Below are positions 14,566-24,006 of a DNA stretch of 64,000 bases, in pieces. A program made the position numbers and the translations under genes. Within the stretch, counting starts at the first letter, position 1. Each line of letters begins with the position of its first letter. Below the pieces are notes generated by a model. It was not told the DNA's origin and did not search any database. It saw nothing but the letters and a program-made list of their open reading frames with translations. Source of the stretch: Hansschlegelia plantiphila (GTDB lineage: Bacteria > Pseudomonadota > Alphaproteobacteria > Rhizobiales > Methylopilaceae); NCBI RefSeq assembly GCF_027922265.1, contig NZ_BSFI01000007.1, forward strand, positions 508,979 to 572,978, read 5' to 3'.

Positions 14566-16167
14566 ATGACCGACGCCGCCCTCGCACCCGCCGCAACGAA
14601 CCTCGCCCGCGAGGTGGAGCGCAGGCGGACCTTCGCCATCATCTCGCATCCCGACGCGGGCAAGACCACGCTGACGGAAAAGCTGCTGATGTTCGGCGGC
14701 GCGATCCAGCTTGCCGGTCAGGTGCGCGCCAAGGGCGAGCGGCGGCGCACGCGGTCGGACTGGATGTCCATCGAGCGCGAGCGGGGGATTTCCGTCGTCA
14801 CCTCGGTGATGACCTTCGAGTACCGCAACTGCGTCTTCAACCTGCTCGACACGCCGGGTCACGAGGACTTCTCCGAAGACACCTACCGGACGCTGACGGC
14901 GGTCGACAGCGCCGTCATGGTGATCGACGCCGCCAAGGGCATCGAGGCGCGGACGCGAAAATTGTTCGAGGTCTGCCGCCTCCGCGACATCCCGATCGTC
15001 ACCTTCATCAACAAGATGGACCGCGAGAGCCGCGACCCGTTCGAGATTCTCGACGAGATCGAGAAGACGCTGGCGCTGGACGCCACGCCGCTGACCTGGC
15101 CGATCGGCCGCGGCCGCGACTTCGCCGGCACCTTCGAGCTGAAGACCGGCCGCATCCGGCTGGTCGACGGCGGCGACGAGCCCGCGGGCGCAGGGCTCGA
15201 GGCGCTTGGCGGGCTGGTGTCCGAGCATCGTCTGACCGAAGTCACCGAGGAGCTGGAGCTTGCTCAGGGAGCGCTCAAGCCTTTCGACCTCACCTCGTTC
15301 CGGGAGGGCCATCTGACGCCGGTGCTGTTTGGCTCGGCGCTGCGCAACTTCGGCGTCCGCGACCTGCTCGATGCGCTCGCAGATCTCGCGCCCCCGCCGC
15401 AGGGGCTCGACAGCGACAAGCGCCCGGTCGCGGCCGACGAGCCGCGGATGACCGCCTTCGTGTTCAAGGTCCAGGCCAACATGGACCCCAACCACCGCGA
15501 TCGCATCGCGTTTGTGCGGCTTTGTTCGGGCAAGCTGACGCGCGGCATGAAGGCGCTCCAGACGCGGACGTCGAAGACCATCGGGCTGCACGCGCCGCAG
15601 TTCTTCTTCGCACAGGACCGGCAGCTCGCCGAGGAGGCCTATGCCGGAGACGTCGTCGGCATCCCGAACCACGGGCTGCTCCGCATCGGCGACACGCTGA
15701 CCGACGGCGAGAACCTTTCCTTCCTCGGCGTGCCGAGCTTCGCGCCTGAAATCCTGCGCCGCGTCCGGCTCGAGGACGCGATGAAGGCGAAGAAGCTCAA
15801 GCAGGCGCTGCAGGAGATGGCGGAGGAGGGCGTCGTGCAGGTGTTTCGCCCGGTCGACGGCTCGCCGGCGCTGGTCGGAGTCGTCGGCTCGCTGCAGCTC
15901 GACGTGATGGAGGGCCGGCTGAAAGCCGAATACGGCCTGGATGTCGGCTTCGAGCAAAGCCAGTATTCGCTCGCCCGCTGGGTCTCGGCTCCGAACAAGG
16001 TGGATCTCGCCGAGTTCCTTGCTGCGAACCGCGCGAGCACGGCCGACGACCTCGATGGCGATCCCGTGCTGCTCGCAGGCTCCGCCTTCCAGATGGCCCG
16101 CGCCCAGGAGCGCTGGAGCAAGGTGGCGTTCACAGACATCAAGGACGTGCGCAAGGTCGCGGCCTGA
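14566..16167 (+). CDS. prfC: Peptide chain release factor 3 (RF3)
   Basis: RF3 is a ribosome GTPase that recycles RF1/RF2 after termination. I start it at ATG 14566 (MTDAALAPAATNLAREVERR), which gives 533 residues, normal for the family; the upstream in-frame extension has no homology. Motifs: G1 SHPDAGKTTLTEKLL, the switch II DTPGHEDFSEDTYR, and G4 INKMDRE, followed by the RF3-specific domains ending in VGSLQLDVMEGRLKAEYGLD. The sequence is intact. It follows ssuA by 117 bases and is followed by a convergent LysR gene. Confidence 0.94.
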   Translation: MTDAALAPAATNLAREVERRRTFAIISHPDAGKTTLTEKLLMFGGAIQLAGQVRAKGERRRTRSDWMSIERERGISVVTSVMTFEYRNCVFNLLDTPGHEDFSEDTYRTLTAVDSAVMVIDAAKGIEARTRKLFEVCRLRDIPIVTFINKMDRESRDPFEILDEIEKTLALDATPLTWPIGRGRDFAGTFELKTGRIRLVDGGDEPAGAGLEALGGLVSEHRLTEVTEELELAQGALKPFDLTSFREGHLTPVLFGSALRNFGVRDLLDALADLAPPPQGLDSDKRPVAADEPRMTAFVFKVQANMDPNHRDRIAFVRLCSGKLTRGMKALQTRTSKTIGLHAPQFFFAQDRQLAEEAYAGDVVGIPNHGLLRIGDTLTDGENLSFLGVPSFAPEILRRVRLEDAMKAKKLKQALQEMAEEGVVQVFRPVDGSPALVGVVGSLQLDVMEGRLKAEYGLDVGFEQSQYSLARWVSAPNKVDLAEFLAANRASTADDLDGDPVLLAGSAFQMARAQERWSKVAFTDIKDVRKVAA

Positions 16168-16282
16168 AGGGCCGAGATTGGACTCAGCGCAATTTGCGCG
16201 GTCGGGGTCGGCCGGACACGGCGCGTTGCGCGGGATTTTACGCTGGAATGATCACGGCCGAGGCCGGTGGGGACGGCTAGCC

Positions 16283-17176
16283 TTACGCAGGCTCCCGCTC
16301 CCGAACGCCTTCGAAGCACGCGCGGCGCTTGGCGAGTTCCGCCGAGACGTGGTCCATGAACGCCCGGACCCGCGCGCTGGAGCGCAGGTCGGGATGCGTC
16401 AGGATCCACAAGCCGGGCGGCTGCTGGCCCGGCGGATCATAGAGCCTAACCAGACCCGGAAAGCGGTTGCCGATGAAGCAGGGCAGGGGACCGACGCCCA
16501 CCCCCGCCTTGATCGCCTCGGCCATGCCGAGAACGGTCGACAGCCGGTACACGAGCTTGTGCTCGCCCACCACGTCGCGCAGCCAGCGCTGGAGCGGCGC
16601 GAGCAAGTCGCCTGGGCCGATCCAGGGAAGGTGATCGAGCTCCTCGATGGAATCGACCGGCTTCAGCGGCTCCGCGCCATAGACCGCCCAGAAAATCCCC
16701 GCGAGCCGCCGTCCGACCAGCGTCTCCGGCGGCGACGAGGTGACGCGCAGCGCGATGTCGGCGTCACGCTTCGAGAGATTCAGCACGGCGTTGCCGACGA
16801 CGATGTCGAGGGTGATCTCCGGATAGGCTTTGCGGAAGCTGGCGAGCACGTCGGTCAGCGCGTGGACGAGCATCGTGTCGTTTGTAGTGACGCGAAGTTC
16901 CCCCGCCGGCGCCAGATCCTGGCCGGAGACGCGGCGCTCGAAGGCGACGATGTCGTCCGCCATCCGGTCGGCGATCGAGGCCATTTCCTCGCCGGCGGGC
17001 GTCAACCCGTAGCCGGCGCGGCCGCGCTCGAACAACCGCGCGCCCAACCGGTCCTCGAGCGCGCCAAGGCGGCGAAAGACGGTCGAGGCGTTGACGCCGA
17101 GCACATCCGCGGCGCCGGCGAGCGAACGTCGCTCCGAAATGGCTTTGACGAGTCGGAAATCGTCCCAGGCGAGCAT
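16283..17176 (-). CDS. LysR-family transcriptional regulator
   Basis: I choose the start at MLAWDDFRLVKAISE (17176), the usual LTTR beginning; an upstream extension to 17218 adds 14 residues without family pattern. The winged HTH spans residues 5-60 (GVNASTVFRRLGALED). The effector domain follows, with the PEITLDIVVGNAVLNLSKRDADIALR segment (split: PEITLDIVVGN and SKRDADIALR) typical of the AphB/DsdC-like group. Its neighbours are all on the same strand, so there is no classical divergent target; the regulated gene is unknown. Confidence 0.87.
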   Translation of the reverse strand: MLAWDDFRLVKAISERRSLAGAADVLGVNASTVFRRLGALEDRLGARLFERGRAGYGLTPAGEEMASIADRMADDIVAFERRVSGQDLAPAGELRVTTNDTMLVHALTDVLASFRKAYPEITLDIVVGNAVLNLSKRDADIALRVTSSPPETLVGRRLAGIFWAVYGAEPLKPVDSIEELDHLPWIGPGDLLAPLQRWLRDVVGEHKLVYRLSTVLGMAEAIKAGVGVGPLPCFIGNRFPGLVRLYDPPGQQPPGLWILTHPDLRSSARVRAFMDHVSAELAKRRACFEGVREREPA

Positions 17177-17270
17177 GAAGAGAGGCTTCGTCGATGGAGG
17201 ATCGTTGCACGCGTGCAAGCGCCATGTAGCTTATTCCGGAACCGGAGTCATGCGGGCGGCGCGGAGGATT

Positions 17271-18239
17271 TCAGCCGCGGCCGAAACGCAGGCCGGGCGC
17301 CGGACGCTCCTCGATCACCTCGCTCCGGAAGCGGTAGAGCTGCGCTGGACGCCCGCCGGTCGCGGTCTCCGCCGCGCCCGTGGGCTCAACGAGCGCTGTG
17401 CTTTCGACCAGCCGCCGGAAGTTCTGCTTGTGCAGCTTGCGACCGGCCACCGCCTCCACGGTCTGCTGCAGGGCCGTCAACGTGAAGCGCGGCGGCATCA
17501 GCTCGAACACGACCGGACGGTACTTGAGCTTCGCGCGCAGACGTCCCATCGCGGTCGCCAGGATGCGGCGGTGATCGTCGCGCATCGGCTCGCCAAGCCT
17601 CGGCAAGGCGTCGCGCGCAAGTGCCGCCGGGCGGCCGTCGCGCAGCGCTTCCTCGACGAGGCCGGCTTCGTAGAGCAGTTCATAGCGGTCGAGCACCTTC
17701 TCCTCATCCCACGGCGCGCCGTCGAAGCCGAAGCAAAGCCGCGCGCGGGCGAGCCGCGGCAACGCGCGGCCAGTCTCAGCTTCCGGCGCCTCGGAGGTCC
17801 AGCGCCCGAGCGCGGGCAGGATAGCGGCGTCCAGCACTTCGGGGCGTCGGCGCCGCCAGTCCTCCCAAGGGAAGAAGCCGTACCACGGGCGGAAAGCGGC
17901 GCCGGCGGCGGCGAGCGCGGCCCCGTCGCGGGGGCGCCGCGTCAACGCGAGGTAGCCGATCGAGACCATGTGAGGCCCGACGTCCTCGCGCCGCGCCGCG
18001 CGCCCGCGATCGCCAAAGGTATAGAGCTGCTCGACATAGCCGACGTCGAGCGCGGTCTGGGCGGCTACCGAGCTGCGGAGCGCGATCTCGAGCGTGCGGT
18101 CGCGGCGGGGTTCGAACGTGCCGGCCGGCAGAGCCGCCGGGCCGTCGCCGGCGCGCGCCACGAGGATTTCCGGGGCGTCTCCCTGCACCGCGACGACTGC
18201 GGCTGTCAGGCCGATGCCGATTGTGGTCGGATCGCTCAT
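17271..18239 (-). CDS. Nudix-related transcriptional regulator (NrtR-like NAD regulator)
   Basis: This 322-residue protein has an N-terminal Nudix-fold domain with a ruined Nudix box (around residues 39-65: Glu residues expected in RExxEE are Ser, Ala and Gln) and a C-terminal winged helix (about 245-310: FTLTALQQTVEAVAGRKLHK, then RRLVESTALVEPTG and GGRPAQLYRFR). That architecture is that of NrtR-type regulators, which sense ADP-ribose and control NAD metabolism; proteins like this are annotated as NAD regulators in Hyphomicrobiales. It ends the three-gene operon with the phosphatase and the HD hydrolase. Confidence 0.78.
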   Translation of the reverse strand: MSDPTTIGIGLTAAVVAVQGDAPEILVARAGDGPAALPAGTFEPRRDRTLEIALRSSVAAQTALDVGYVEQLYTFGDRGRAARREDVGPHMVSIGYLALTRRPRDGAALAAAGAAFRPWYGFFPWEDWRRRRPEVLDAAILPALGRWTSEAPEAETGRALPRLARARLCFGFDGAPWDEEKVLDRYELLYEAGLVEEALRDGRPAALARDALPRLGEPMRDDHRRILATAMGRLRAKLKYRPVVFELMPPRFTLTALQQTVEAVAGRKLHKQNFRRLVESTALVEPTGAAETATGGRPAQLYRFRSEVIEERPAPGLRFGRG

Positions 18240-18745
18240 CCTGTCGGGGCGGACGAGAGCGCGAACGGCTCGCCCTCGAATGCGTCGGCGCCGCGCCCGA
18301 TCTCGGCGATGGCGGCGACCATGCGGCCCTCGCGGCCGAGCGCCTCGTCGGCGAGCCGCACGATCAGCCGGTTCGGCGTCGCGGTCCGACTCGCTTTGCG
18401 GAGCGCCGACGCGATGAGCCGCTCATCCCTTGCAGCGTCCCGGGCGCAGGCGATCGCGAACGCCATCGCCGTCGAGCGGCTGATCCCGGCGTAGCAATGC
18501 ACGACGATCGGGCCATCGGTCGAGGCGGCGAAGGCGAGCGCGTCGGCGATATGGCTTTCGGACGGGTGGACGTGTCCCTCGAGCGGCTCGGCGATGTCGT
18601 GAAAGGTGAGCGTAAGGTGGTCGACCGGCGCGACCGGCGCCGGCCGCTCCACCGTCGTCCCTGCGGAGACGAGCGAAAGCACGCGTCGCGCGCCGACCGA
18701 GGCCACCGTCTCCGACAATTTCGATATGGGGCAAACGACGATCAT
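18236..18745 (-). CDS. Tyrosine/dual-specificity phosphatase-family protein
   Basis: A 169-residue protein with the PTP loop HCYAGISRSTA: catalytic Cys84 and Arg90 (Cx5R), with a likely general acid in TFHDIAEP around residue 50. Such proteins remove phosphate from Tyr or other substrates. It overlaps the start of the downstream NAD-regulator gene by 4 bases and follows the HD gene by 25 bases, so the three form one unit. COG5350-type proteins of this sort are of unknown specificity. Confidence 0.82.
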   Translation of the reverse strand: MIVVCPISKLSETVASVGARRVLSLVSAGTTVERPAPVAPVDHLTLTFHDIAEPLEGHVHPSESHIADALAFAASTDGPIVVHCYAGISRSTAMAFAIACARDAARDERLIASALRKASRTATPNRLIVRLADEALGREGRMVAAIAEIGRGADAFEGEPFALSSAPTG

Positions 18746-18770
18746 GGCGTCCTTCCGCTCGAACCCGCGT

Positions 18771-19397
18771 CTATCGGTGTAGCGCGGCGAAGCGGTCGAG
18801 GAAGCGGCTTTCGGCGTCGACCGCCGGCCATGGCTTCAGCTCCGACGAGACCGGCGCGCCTTCCGGGCGGCCGAAGAAACCGCGCGCCTCCGCGATCGAG
18901 AAGCCGGCGAGCTGGACGGCTTCGAGGAACGCCGCCGTCTTGTCTGCGCGCTTGATCAGCTTGGCCGCGGCGAGCGCGGGCTCAGCCGGCAGGCCGAACC
19001 GCAGATGGACCGCCGCCATAAGGCGCGCCTCGACCAACCGGTAGTCGCCGCCGAGCACCGCCTTGAACGGACTGATCATGTCGCCGACGACGTACTCCGC
19101 GGCGTCGTGCAGCAGCGCCGTCAGGCGAAGCCGAGGCTCGGCCGCCGGCGCGAGGCGGCCCACAATGTCTTCGACCAGCAGCGAGTGCTGGGCGACCGAG
19201 AAGATGTGGTCTCCGGCGGTTTGCCCGTTCCACCGCGCGACACGCGCCAGCCCGTGCGCAATGTCCTCGATCTCGACGTCGAGCGGCGAGGGATCGAGCA
19301 GGTCGAGTCGTCTGCCCGACAGCATCCGCTGCCACGCCCGCGGCTTGGCTGGAGCTCTGCGGGGCGAGAATGGTGCGGGAGCGGTGGCGTCGGCCAT
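18771..19397 (-). CDS. HD-domain phosphohydrolase (YfbR-like)
   Basis: 208 residues with the HD-domain metal motifs: His71 in AQHSLLVEDIV and the HD pair LLHDAAEYVVGD (His97-Asp98), then a late Asp in IKRADKTAAF. YfbR-type enzymes dephosphorylate deoxynucleotide 5'-monophosphates. It is first in the operon with the phosphatase and NAD regulator. The grouping (nucleotide hydrolase, phosphatase and NAD sensor) suggests a role in nucleotide or NAD homeostasis, which is inference. Confidence 0.85.
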   Translation of the reverse strand: MADATAPAPFSPRRAPAKPRAWQRMLSGRRLDLLDPSPLDVEIEDIAHGLARVARWNGQTAGDHIFSVAQHSLLVEDIVGRLAPAAEPRLRLTALLHDAAEYVVGDMISPFKAVLGGDYRLVEARLMAAVHLRFGLPAEPALAAAKLIKRADKTAAFLEAVQLAGFSIAEARGFFGRPEGAPVSSELKPWPAVDAESRFLDRFAALHR

Positions 19398-19545
19398 TTT
19401 GCCTTTGACAGTGGTGATGGCTGCCCGAAGGATGCCGCCGAAACTTCACAGATGGAAAGAGCTGAGCGCTCTAACGAATCCGTCTTAATGAAGTCGATCA
19501 ACGCGCGGCAGGCGCGGTAAGAAGACGTTGGGACGGAGACGACGC

Positions 19546-20871
19546 ATGGCGAGCACGACGATGGAAACGGGCGCTGCGCGCCCGACGCCTTGGTACAAGG
19601 TGCTCTACATCCAGGTTCTGATCGCGGTCGCGATCGGCATCCTCCTCGGCTGGTTCGATCCGGGCCTTGGCAAGGCGATGAAGCCGCTCGGCGACGGCTT
19701 CATCAAGCTCGTGAAGATGCTGATCGCGCCAGTGATCTTCCTCACCGTCGTTCACGGCATCGCCTCGATGAGCGACATGAAGAAGGTCGGCCGCGTCGGG
19801 CTGAAGGCGCTCATCTATTTCGAGGCGCTGACGACGGTGGCCCTCGTCATCGGACTCGTCATCGTCAACGTGCTGAAGCCCGGCGCCGGGATGAACGTCG
19901 ACCCCAGCAAGCTCGACGCCGCTTCGGTGGAGAAATATCAGACGGCCGCCAAGGGGCAGACCGTCACCGACTTCTTCCTGCACATCATCCCCGACCAGGT
20001 GGTCGGGGCTTTCGCGCAGGGCGAGATCATCCAGGTTCTTCTCGTGGCCATACTGTTCGCCTTCGCGCTGCATTCGCTGGGCGAGCGCGGCAAGCCGGTG
20101 ATGGCGATCATCGACGGAACGATGGAGGTGTTCTTCCGCATCGTCTCCATCGTCATGCGCGCCGCGCCGATCGGCGCCTTCGGCGCGATGGCCTTCACCA
20201 TCGGCTCGCAGGGGCTTCAGGCGCTTGCGCCGCTCGCCTACCTCATGGCCTCTTTCTACCTGACCTGCCTGATCTTCATCTTCGGCGTGCTCGGGGTCGT
20301 GTGCTGGCTCTGCGGGTTCTCGATCTTCAAGTTCGTCCGCTACATCCGCGAGGAGCTTCTCATCGTGCTCGGCACCTCCTCCTCGGAGTCGGTGCTGCCG
20401 CGCATGCTGGACAAGATGAAGCGCGCCGGGGCCGAGGAATCGGTCGTCGGCCTCGTCATTCCCGCCGGCTACTCGTTCAACCTCGACGGCACCTGCATCT
20501 ACCTGACGATGGCCGCGATCTTCCTCGCCCAGGCGACCAACACCGACCAGACGCTGTGGCAGCAGATCGTGATCCTCGTGATCCTGCTTTTGACCTCGAA
20601 GGGCGCGGCGGGGGTCACGGGCTCCGGCTTCATCGTGCTCGCGGCGACGCTGCAGTCGGTCGAGCACATCCCGACGGTGGCGATCGCGCTGATCCTCGGC
20701 ATCGACCGCTTCATGTCGGAGGCGCGCGCGCTCACCAACCTGGTGGGCAACGGCGTCGCGACCATCGTGGTGGCGAAGTGGGAGGGCTCGCTCGACGAGG
20801 CCCGTCTGCATGCCGAGCTCGACGGGAGGAAGGCGACGCGAGAGCCGGTTCGGGTCGCGGCGCAGGCCTGA
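19546..20871 (+). CDS. dctA: C4-dicarboxylate transporter DctA
   Basis: A Na+/H+-coupled symporter for succinate, fumarate and malate in the inner membrane. I start at ATG 19546, preceded by GGAG at a good distance; the ORF at 19528 would add MGRRRR. The 441-residue product has the family's [20 protein letters not shown] start, eight helices and two hairpins, [19 protein letters not shown] and the substrate-binding elements [26 protein letters not shown] and [19 protein letters not shown]. All conserved regions are intact. Confidence 0.95.
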   Translation: MASTTMETGAARPTPWYKVLYIQVLIAVAIGILLGWFDPGLGKAMKPLGDGFIKLVKMLIAPVIFLTVVHGIASMSDMKKVGRVGLKALIYFEALTTVALVIGLVIVNVLKPGAGMNVDPSKLDAASVEKYQTAAKGQTVTDFFLHIIPDQVVGAFAQGEIIQVLLVAILFAFALHSLGERGKPVMAIIDGTMEVFFRIVSIVMRAAPIGAFGAMAFTIGSQGLQALAPLAYLMASFYLTCLIFIFGVLGVVCWLCGFSIFKFVRYIREELLIVLGTSSSESVLPRMLDKMKRAGAEESVVGLVIPAGYSFNLDGTCIYLTMAAIFLAQATNTDQTLWQQIVILVILLLTSKGAAGVTGSGFIVLAATLQSVEHIPTVAIALILGIDRFMSEARALTNLVGNGVATIVVAKWEGSLDEARLHAELDGRKATREPVRVAAQA

Positions 20872-21013
20872 CGGCGCTGGAGGCGCTAGCGCCGCTCGCC
20901 GGCTGGGCTCCCGCCGCATCACGCGGGAGCACAAGCCGGTCTATCGATGACGGGCTCGGGGGCGGAGCAGCGCATCGAAATGCCGACCTGCCGACCTCCT
21001 TGCCGAGGACGCT

Positions 21014-21616
21014 TCAGGAGAGCGCCTGAACCTCGGAATGCCGGTAGCAGTCGGTCACGTGATCGTTGACCATGCCGACCGCCTGCATGAAGGCGTAGAC
21101 GATAACGGGTCCGCAGAACGTGAATCCGCGGCGCTTCAGGTCCTTGGCGAGCGCCTCGGAGATGGGCGACGCAGTCGGCGCGTCCGTCGTCGAGCGCCAC
21201 CGGTTCACGACCGGTTTTCCATCGACGAAGCCCCAGAGATAGGCGGAAAAGTCTTCGCCATCGTCGCGCATCGCGAGAAACGCGCGGGCCGATTTGATCG
21301 CGCCTTCGATCTTGGCGCGGGAGCGGACGATGCCGGCGTTCGCCATCAGCCGCGCGACGTCGGCCTCGCCGTAGCTTGCGATGCGCTCGGGCTCGAACCC
21401 CTCGAACGCTTCGCGGAAGGCGTCGCGCTTTCTGAGGATCGTGATCCAGGCGAGGCCGGCCTGAAAGCCGTCGAGCACGAGCTTCTCGTAGAGCGCCCGC
21501 GGGTCACGTTCGGGCACGCCCCAGTCGGTGTCGTGGTAGGCGACGTAGAGCGGGTCGGCTCCGCACCAGCGGCAACGGCGTTTGCTGTCCGCATGTTCCG
21601 GAGCGGCCTCGCTCAC
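21014..21616 (-). CDS. tag: DNA-3-methyladenine glycosylase I
   Basis: Tag excises 3-methyladenine from alkylated DNA in base-excision repair. The 200-residue product has the zinc-binding residues in RCRWCG, YHDTDWG and near the end NDHVTDCYRH, the catalytic-pocket Glu in PLYEKLVLDGFQAGL-like LYEKLVLDGFQAGLAWITIL, and LSGFEP-like FEGFEPERIASYG. I start it at the GTG at 21616, overlapping the end of ygfZ (GTGA), which gives the normal length; a much longer upstream extension of the frame is inside ygfZ and is rejected. Translational coupling with ygfZ is likely. Confidence 0.92.
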   Translation of the reverse strand: MSEAAPEHADSKRRCRWCGADPLYVAYHDTDWGVPERDPRALYEKLVLDGFQAGLAWITILRKRDAFREAFEGFEPERIASYGEADVARLMANAGIVRSRAKIEGAIKSARAFLAMRDDGEDFSAYLWGFVDGKPVVNRWRSTTDAPTASPISEALAKDLKRRGFTFCGPVIVYAFMQAVGMVNDHVTDCYRHSEVQALS

Positions 21617-22476
21617 GCGGCGTGGATTTCGTCGGGGAAGTCGAAGCGCGCCCACGGCGCCTTGACGACTGTCAGCATCGCCGCGCCTGCGATCAACGGC
21701 GTGCCCGCCGCCCGCGCGTCCGCGACCCGATCGAGCCGCAGCAATGCGAGGCCGCGGCCGTCGGCCGAGGAGCCCATCCGCCCTATGGTTCGCTCGCCTG
21801 CGGTGACGGCTGAGCCGATGGGGGCCGGAAGCCCGTCGAGCAGCACCGGCGTCACACGGGTGCGCGCCGTGCCGCGGTGCTCCATACGGCTCACGACCTC
21901 CTGGCCGACGTAGCAGCCTTTCTTGAAGTCGACGCCGCCGAGCTGGTCGAGGCAGGCCTCGTGCGGAAAGGTCTCGCCATAGACGAAGTCCAGGCCGCCA
22001 TAGGGCACGCCGAGCGCGACGCGATGGGCGCGCCATGCGTCGAGACCGCCCGACAGACCTTCGGGCAGCGCGGCGCCGGTGGGCAGATAGGCCCGCGCTC
22101 CGAGCGCCGGAAGCCGCGGGTCCGACACGAGGTCGCCCTCGATCCGAGGCAGCAGTCCGTCGCCCCACAATGCCGCAACACGGAACTCGTCGCTCCGGTC
22201 CGCGATCTCCACCTTGGAGCGGAGCCTGTAGAGCGCGAGCCTGCGCGCGACGTCCGCGACCAGCGGGCGGGGCAGGTCGAGTCGAAAGCCGTCCCCGCTC
22301 CGTGAGGCGATCATGTCGACGATGATCTTGCCCTGCGGCGTCAGCAGGGCGGCGTAGGCGGCGCGGCCGGGCGCGAGGTCCGCGACATCGCTCGTCAGAA
22401 GATTGTCGAGGAAAGCGCCCGCGTCGGGGCCTGCGACGTGCAGAACGCCACGTCCATCTAGAAAAGCGCCGCGCAT
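21613..22476 (-). CDS. ygfZ: Folate-binding protein YgfZ (CAF17-like)
   Basis: Tetrahydrofolate-dependent factor needed for maintaining certain iron-sulfur enzymes. The 287-residue product carries the conserved motif KKGCYVGQEVVSRM (reactive Cys) near residue 185-197, plus GGLDFVYGETFPHEACL and the N-terminal GRGVLHVAGPDAGAFL. It overlaps tag and lies 92 bases from the divergent dihydroorotase gene. Confidence 0.9.
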   Translation of the reverse strand: MRGAFLDGRGVLHVAGPDAGAFLDNLLTSDVADLAPGRAAYAALLTPQGKIIVDMIASRSGDGFRLDLPRPLVADVARRLALYRLRSKVEIADRSDEFRVAALWGDGLLPRIEGDLVSDPRLPALGARAYLPTGAALPEGLSGGLDAWRAHRVALGVPYGGLDFVYGETFPHEACLDQLGGVDFKKGCYVGQEVVSRMEHRGTARTRVTPVLLDGLPAPIGSAVTAGERTIGRMGSSADGRGLALLRLDRVADARAAGTPLIAGAAMLTVVKAPWARFDFPDEIHAA

Positions 22477-22568
22477 CCGGCTTCTCCGTCCGTGTTGCCA
22501 TCAGGCTCGTGCGAGGGTAGCCACCCCATCGTCCCGCCTCAAGCCGATCCTTCGATCGAGGAAGCCCA

Positions 22569-23900
22569 ATGGCCGAAACCTTCGACCTCATTCTCAGGAA
22601 CGGGACCATCGTCAATCAGGATGGCGAGCATCGCGCCGACATCGGCGTGCGAAGCGGACGCATCGCGCACATCGGCGATCTGTCGCAGGCCGACGCCGGC
22701 GAAACGGTGGATTGCCCGGGGCTTCATCTCCTGCCTGGCGTTATCGACACGCAAGTCCATTTCCGCGAGCCCGGGGCGACCCACAAGGAGGATCTGGAGA
22801 CGGGCTCGCGCGCCGCTGTTCTCGGCGGCGTCACGGCGGTGTTCGAGATGCCGAACACCAATCCGCTCACCGTCACGCCGGAGGCCCTCGCCGACAAGCT
22901 CGCGCGCGCCAAGGGCCGGATGCATTGCGACCACGCCTTTTTCGTCGGCGGCACCCACGACAACGCGAACCACGTCGCCGAGCTCGAGCGACTGCCGGGG
23001 GCCGCCGGCATCAAGATTTTCATGGGATCGTCGACCGGTTCGCTGCTGGTCTCCGACGACGCCGGCGTCGCGGAGATCCTGAAACGCGTCCGCCGCCGGG
23101 TCTCCGTGCATTCGGAGGACGAGCCGCGTCTCTCCGAACGCAAGGATCTGCGCGTCCCGGGCGATCCTTCGAGCCACCCCGTCTGGCGCGACGCCGAGGC
23201 CGCCCTGAAATGCACGCGGCGGCTGGTGGGGATCGCGCGGGAGCACGGCGCCAAAGTTCACGTGCTCCATATCTCCACGGCGGACGAGATGCGCTATCTC
23301 GCCGATTTCAAGGATGTAGCGACCGTCGAGACGACGCCGCATCATCTGACGATGGGCTCCGACGCCTACGCCCGCCTCGGAACCCGCGCGCAGATGAATC
23401 CCCCGGTCCGCGACGACGCGCATCGCGCAGGGATATGGTGGGGGCTTCGGCAGGGCGTGGTCGACGTGCTCGGCTCCGACCATGCGCCGCATACCTTGGA
23501 GGAGAAGGCCAGGCCCTATCCCGAGAGTCCCTCCGGCATGACCGGCGTCCAGACCCTCGTGCCGATGATGCTGGACCACGTCGCGAAGGGCCGCCTCAGC
23601 CTCGCACGCTTCGTCGATCTGACGAGCGCAGGCCCGGCCCGCATCTTCGGCATCGCGCGGAAAGGCCGGCTCGCGGTCGGCTTCGACGCCGACATAACGC
23701 TGGTCGATCTGAAGCGGCGGGAGACGATCACGAACGCGTGGATAGGCTCCCGCAGCCGCTGGACGCCGTATGACGGCGTCGAAGTGACGGGCTGGCCGGT
23801 TGCAACGGTGGTTCGGGGGAAGACCGTCATGCGCGACGGAGAGATCGTCTCGGGCGGACTAGGCGAACCTGTGAGATTCCTCGATACCTTGGGATCTTGA
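22569..23900 (+). CDS. pyrC: Dihydroorotase
   Basis: Zinc enzyme that cyclises carbamoyl aspartate to dihydroorotate in pyrimidine synthesis. The 443-residue product has the metal motif DTQVHFREPGATHKEDL, the carboxylated-Lys region GIKIFMGSSTG, His residues at VLHISTADEM and VETTPHHLTMG, and GSDHAPHTLEEKARPY. The length places it in the class I-like amidohydrolase group; hydantoinase-like relatives cannot be wholly excluded. It is divergent from ygfZ. Confidence 0.85.
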   Translation: MAETFDLILRNGTIVNQDGEHRADIGVRSGRIAHIGDLSQADAGETVDCPGLHLLPGVIDTQVHFREPGATHKEDLETGSRAAVLGGVTAVFEMPNTNPLTVTPEALADKLARAKGRMHCDHAFFVGGTHDNANHVAELERLPGAAGIKIFMGSSTGSLLVSDDAGVAEILKRVRRRVSVHSEDEPRLSERKDLRVPGDPSSHPVWRDAEAALKCTRRLVGIAREHGAKVHVLHISTADEMRYLADFKDVATVETTPHHLTMGSDAYARLGTRAQMNPPVRDDAHRAGIWWGLRQGVVDVLGSDHAPHTLEEKARPYPESPSGMTGVQTLVPMMLDHVAKGRLSLARFVDLTSAGPARIFGIARKGRLAVGFDADITLVDLKRRETITNAWIGSRSRWTPYDGVEVTGWPVATVVRGKTVMRDGEIVSGGLGEPVRFLDTLGS

Positions 23901-24006
23901 GCATCGTCGCCGCGTCGTCTCAAGGGTTGTCCCGGTCCGCCCGGGCTCCACTTGGGGTCTGGAACGGCGCGGTCAGCGAGAGCCGGGACGGCGGGAGACT
24001 GCGCAC

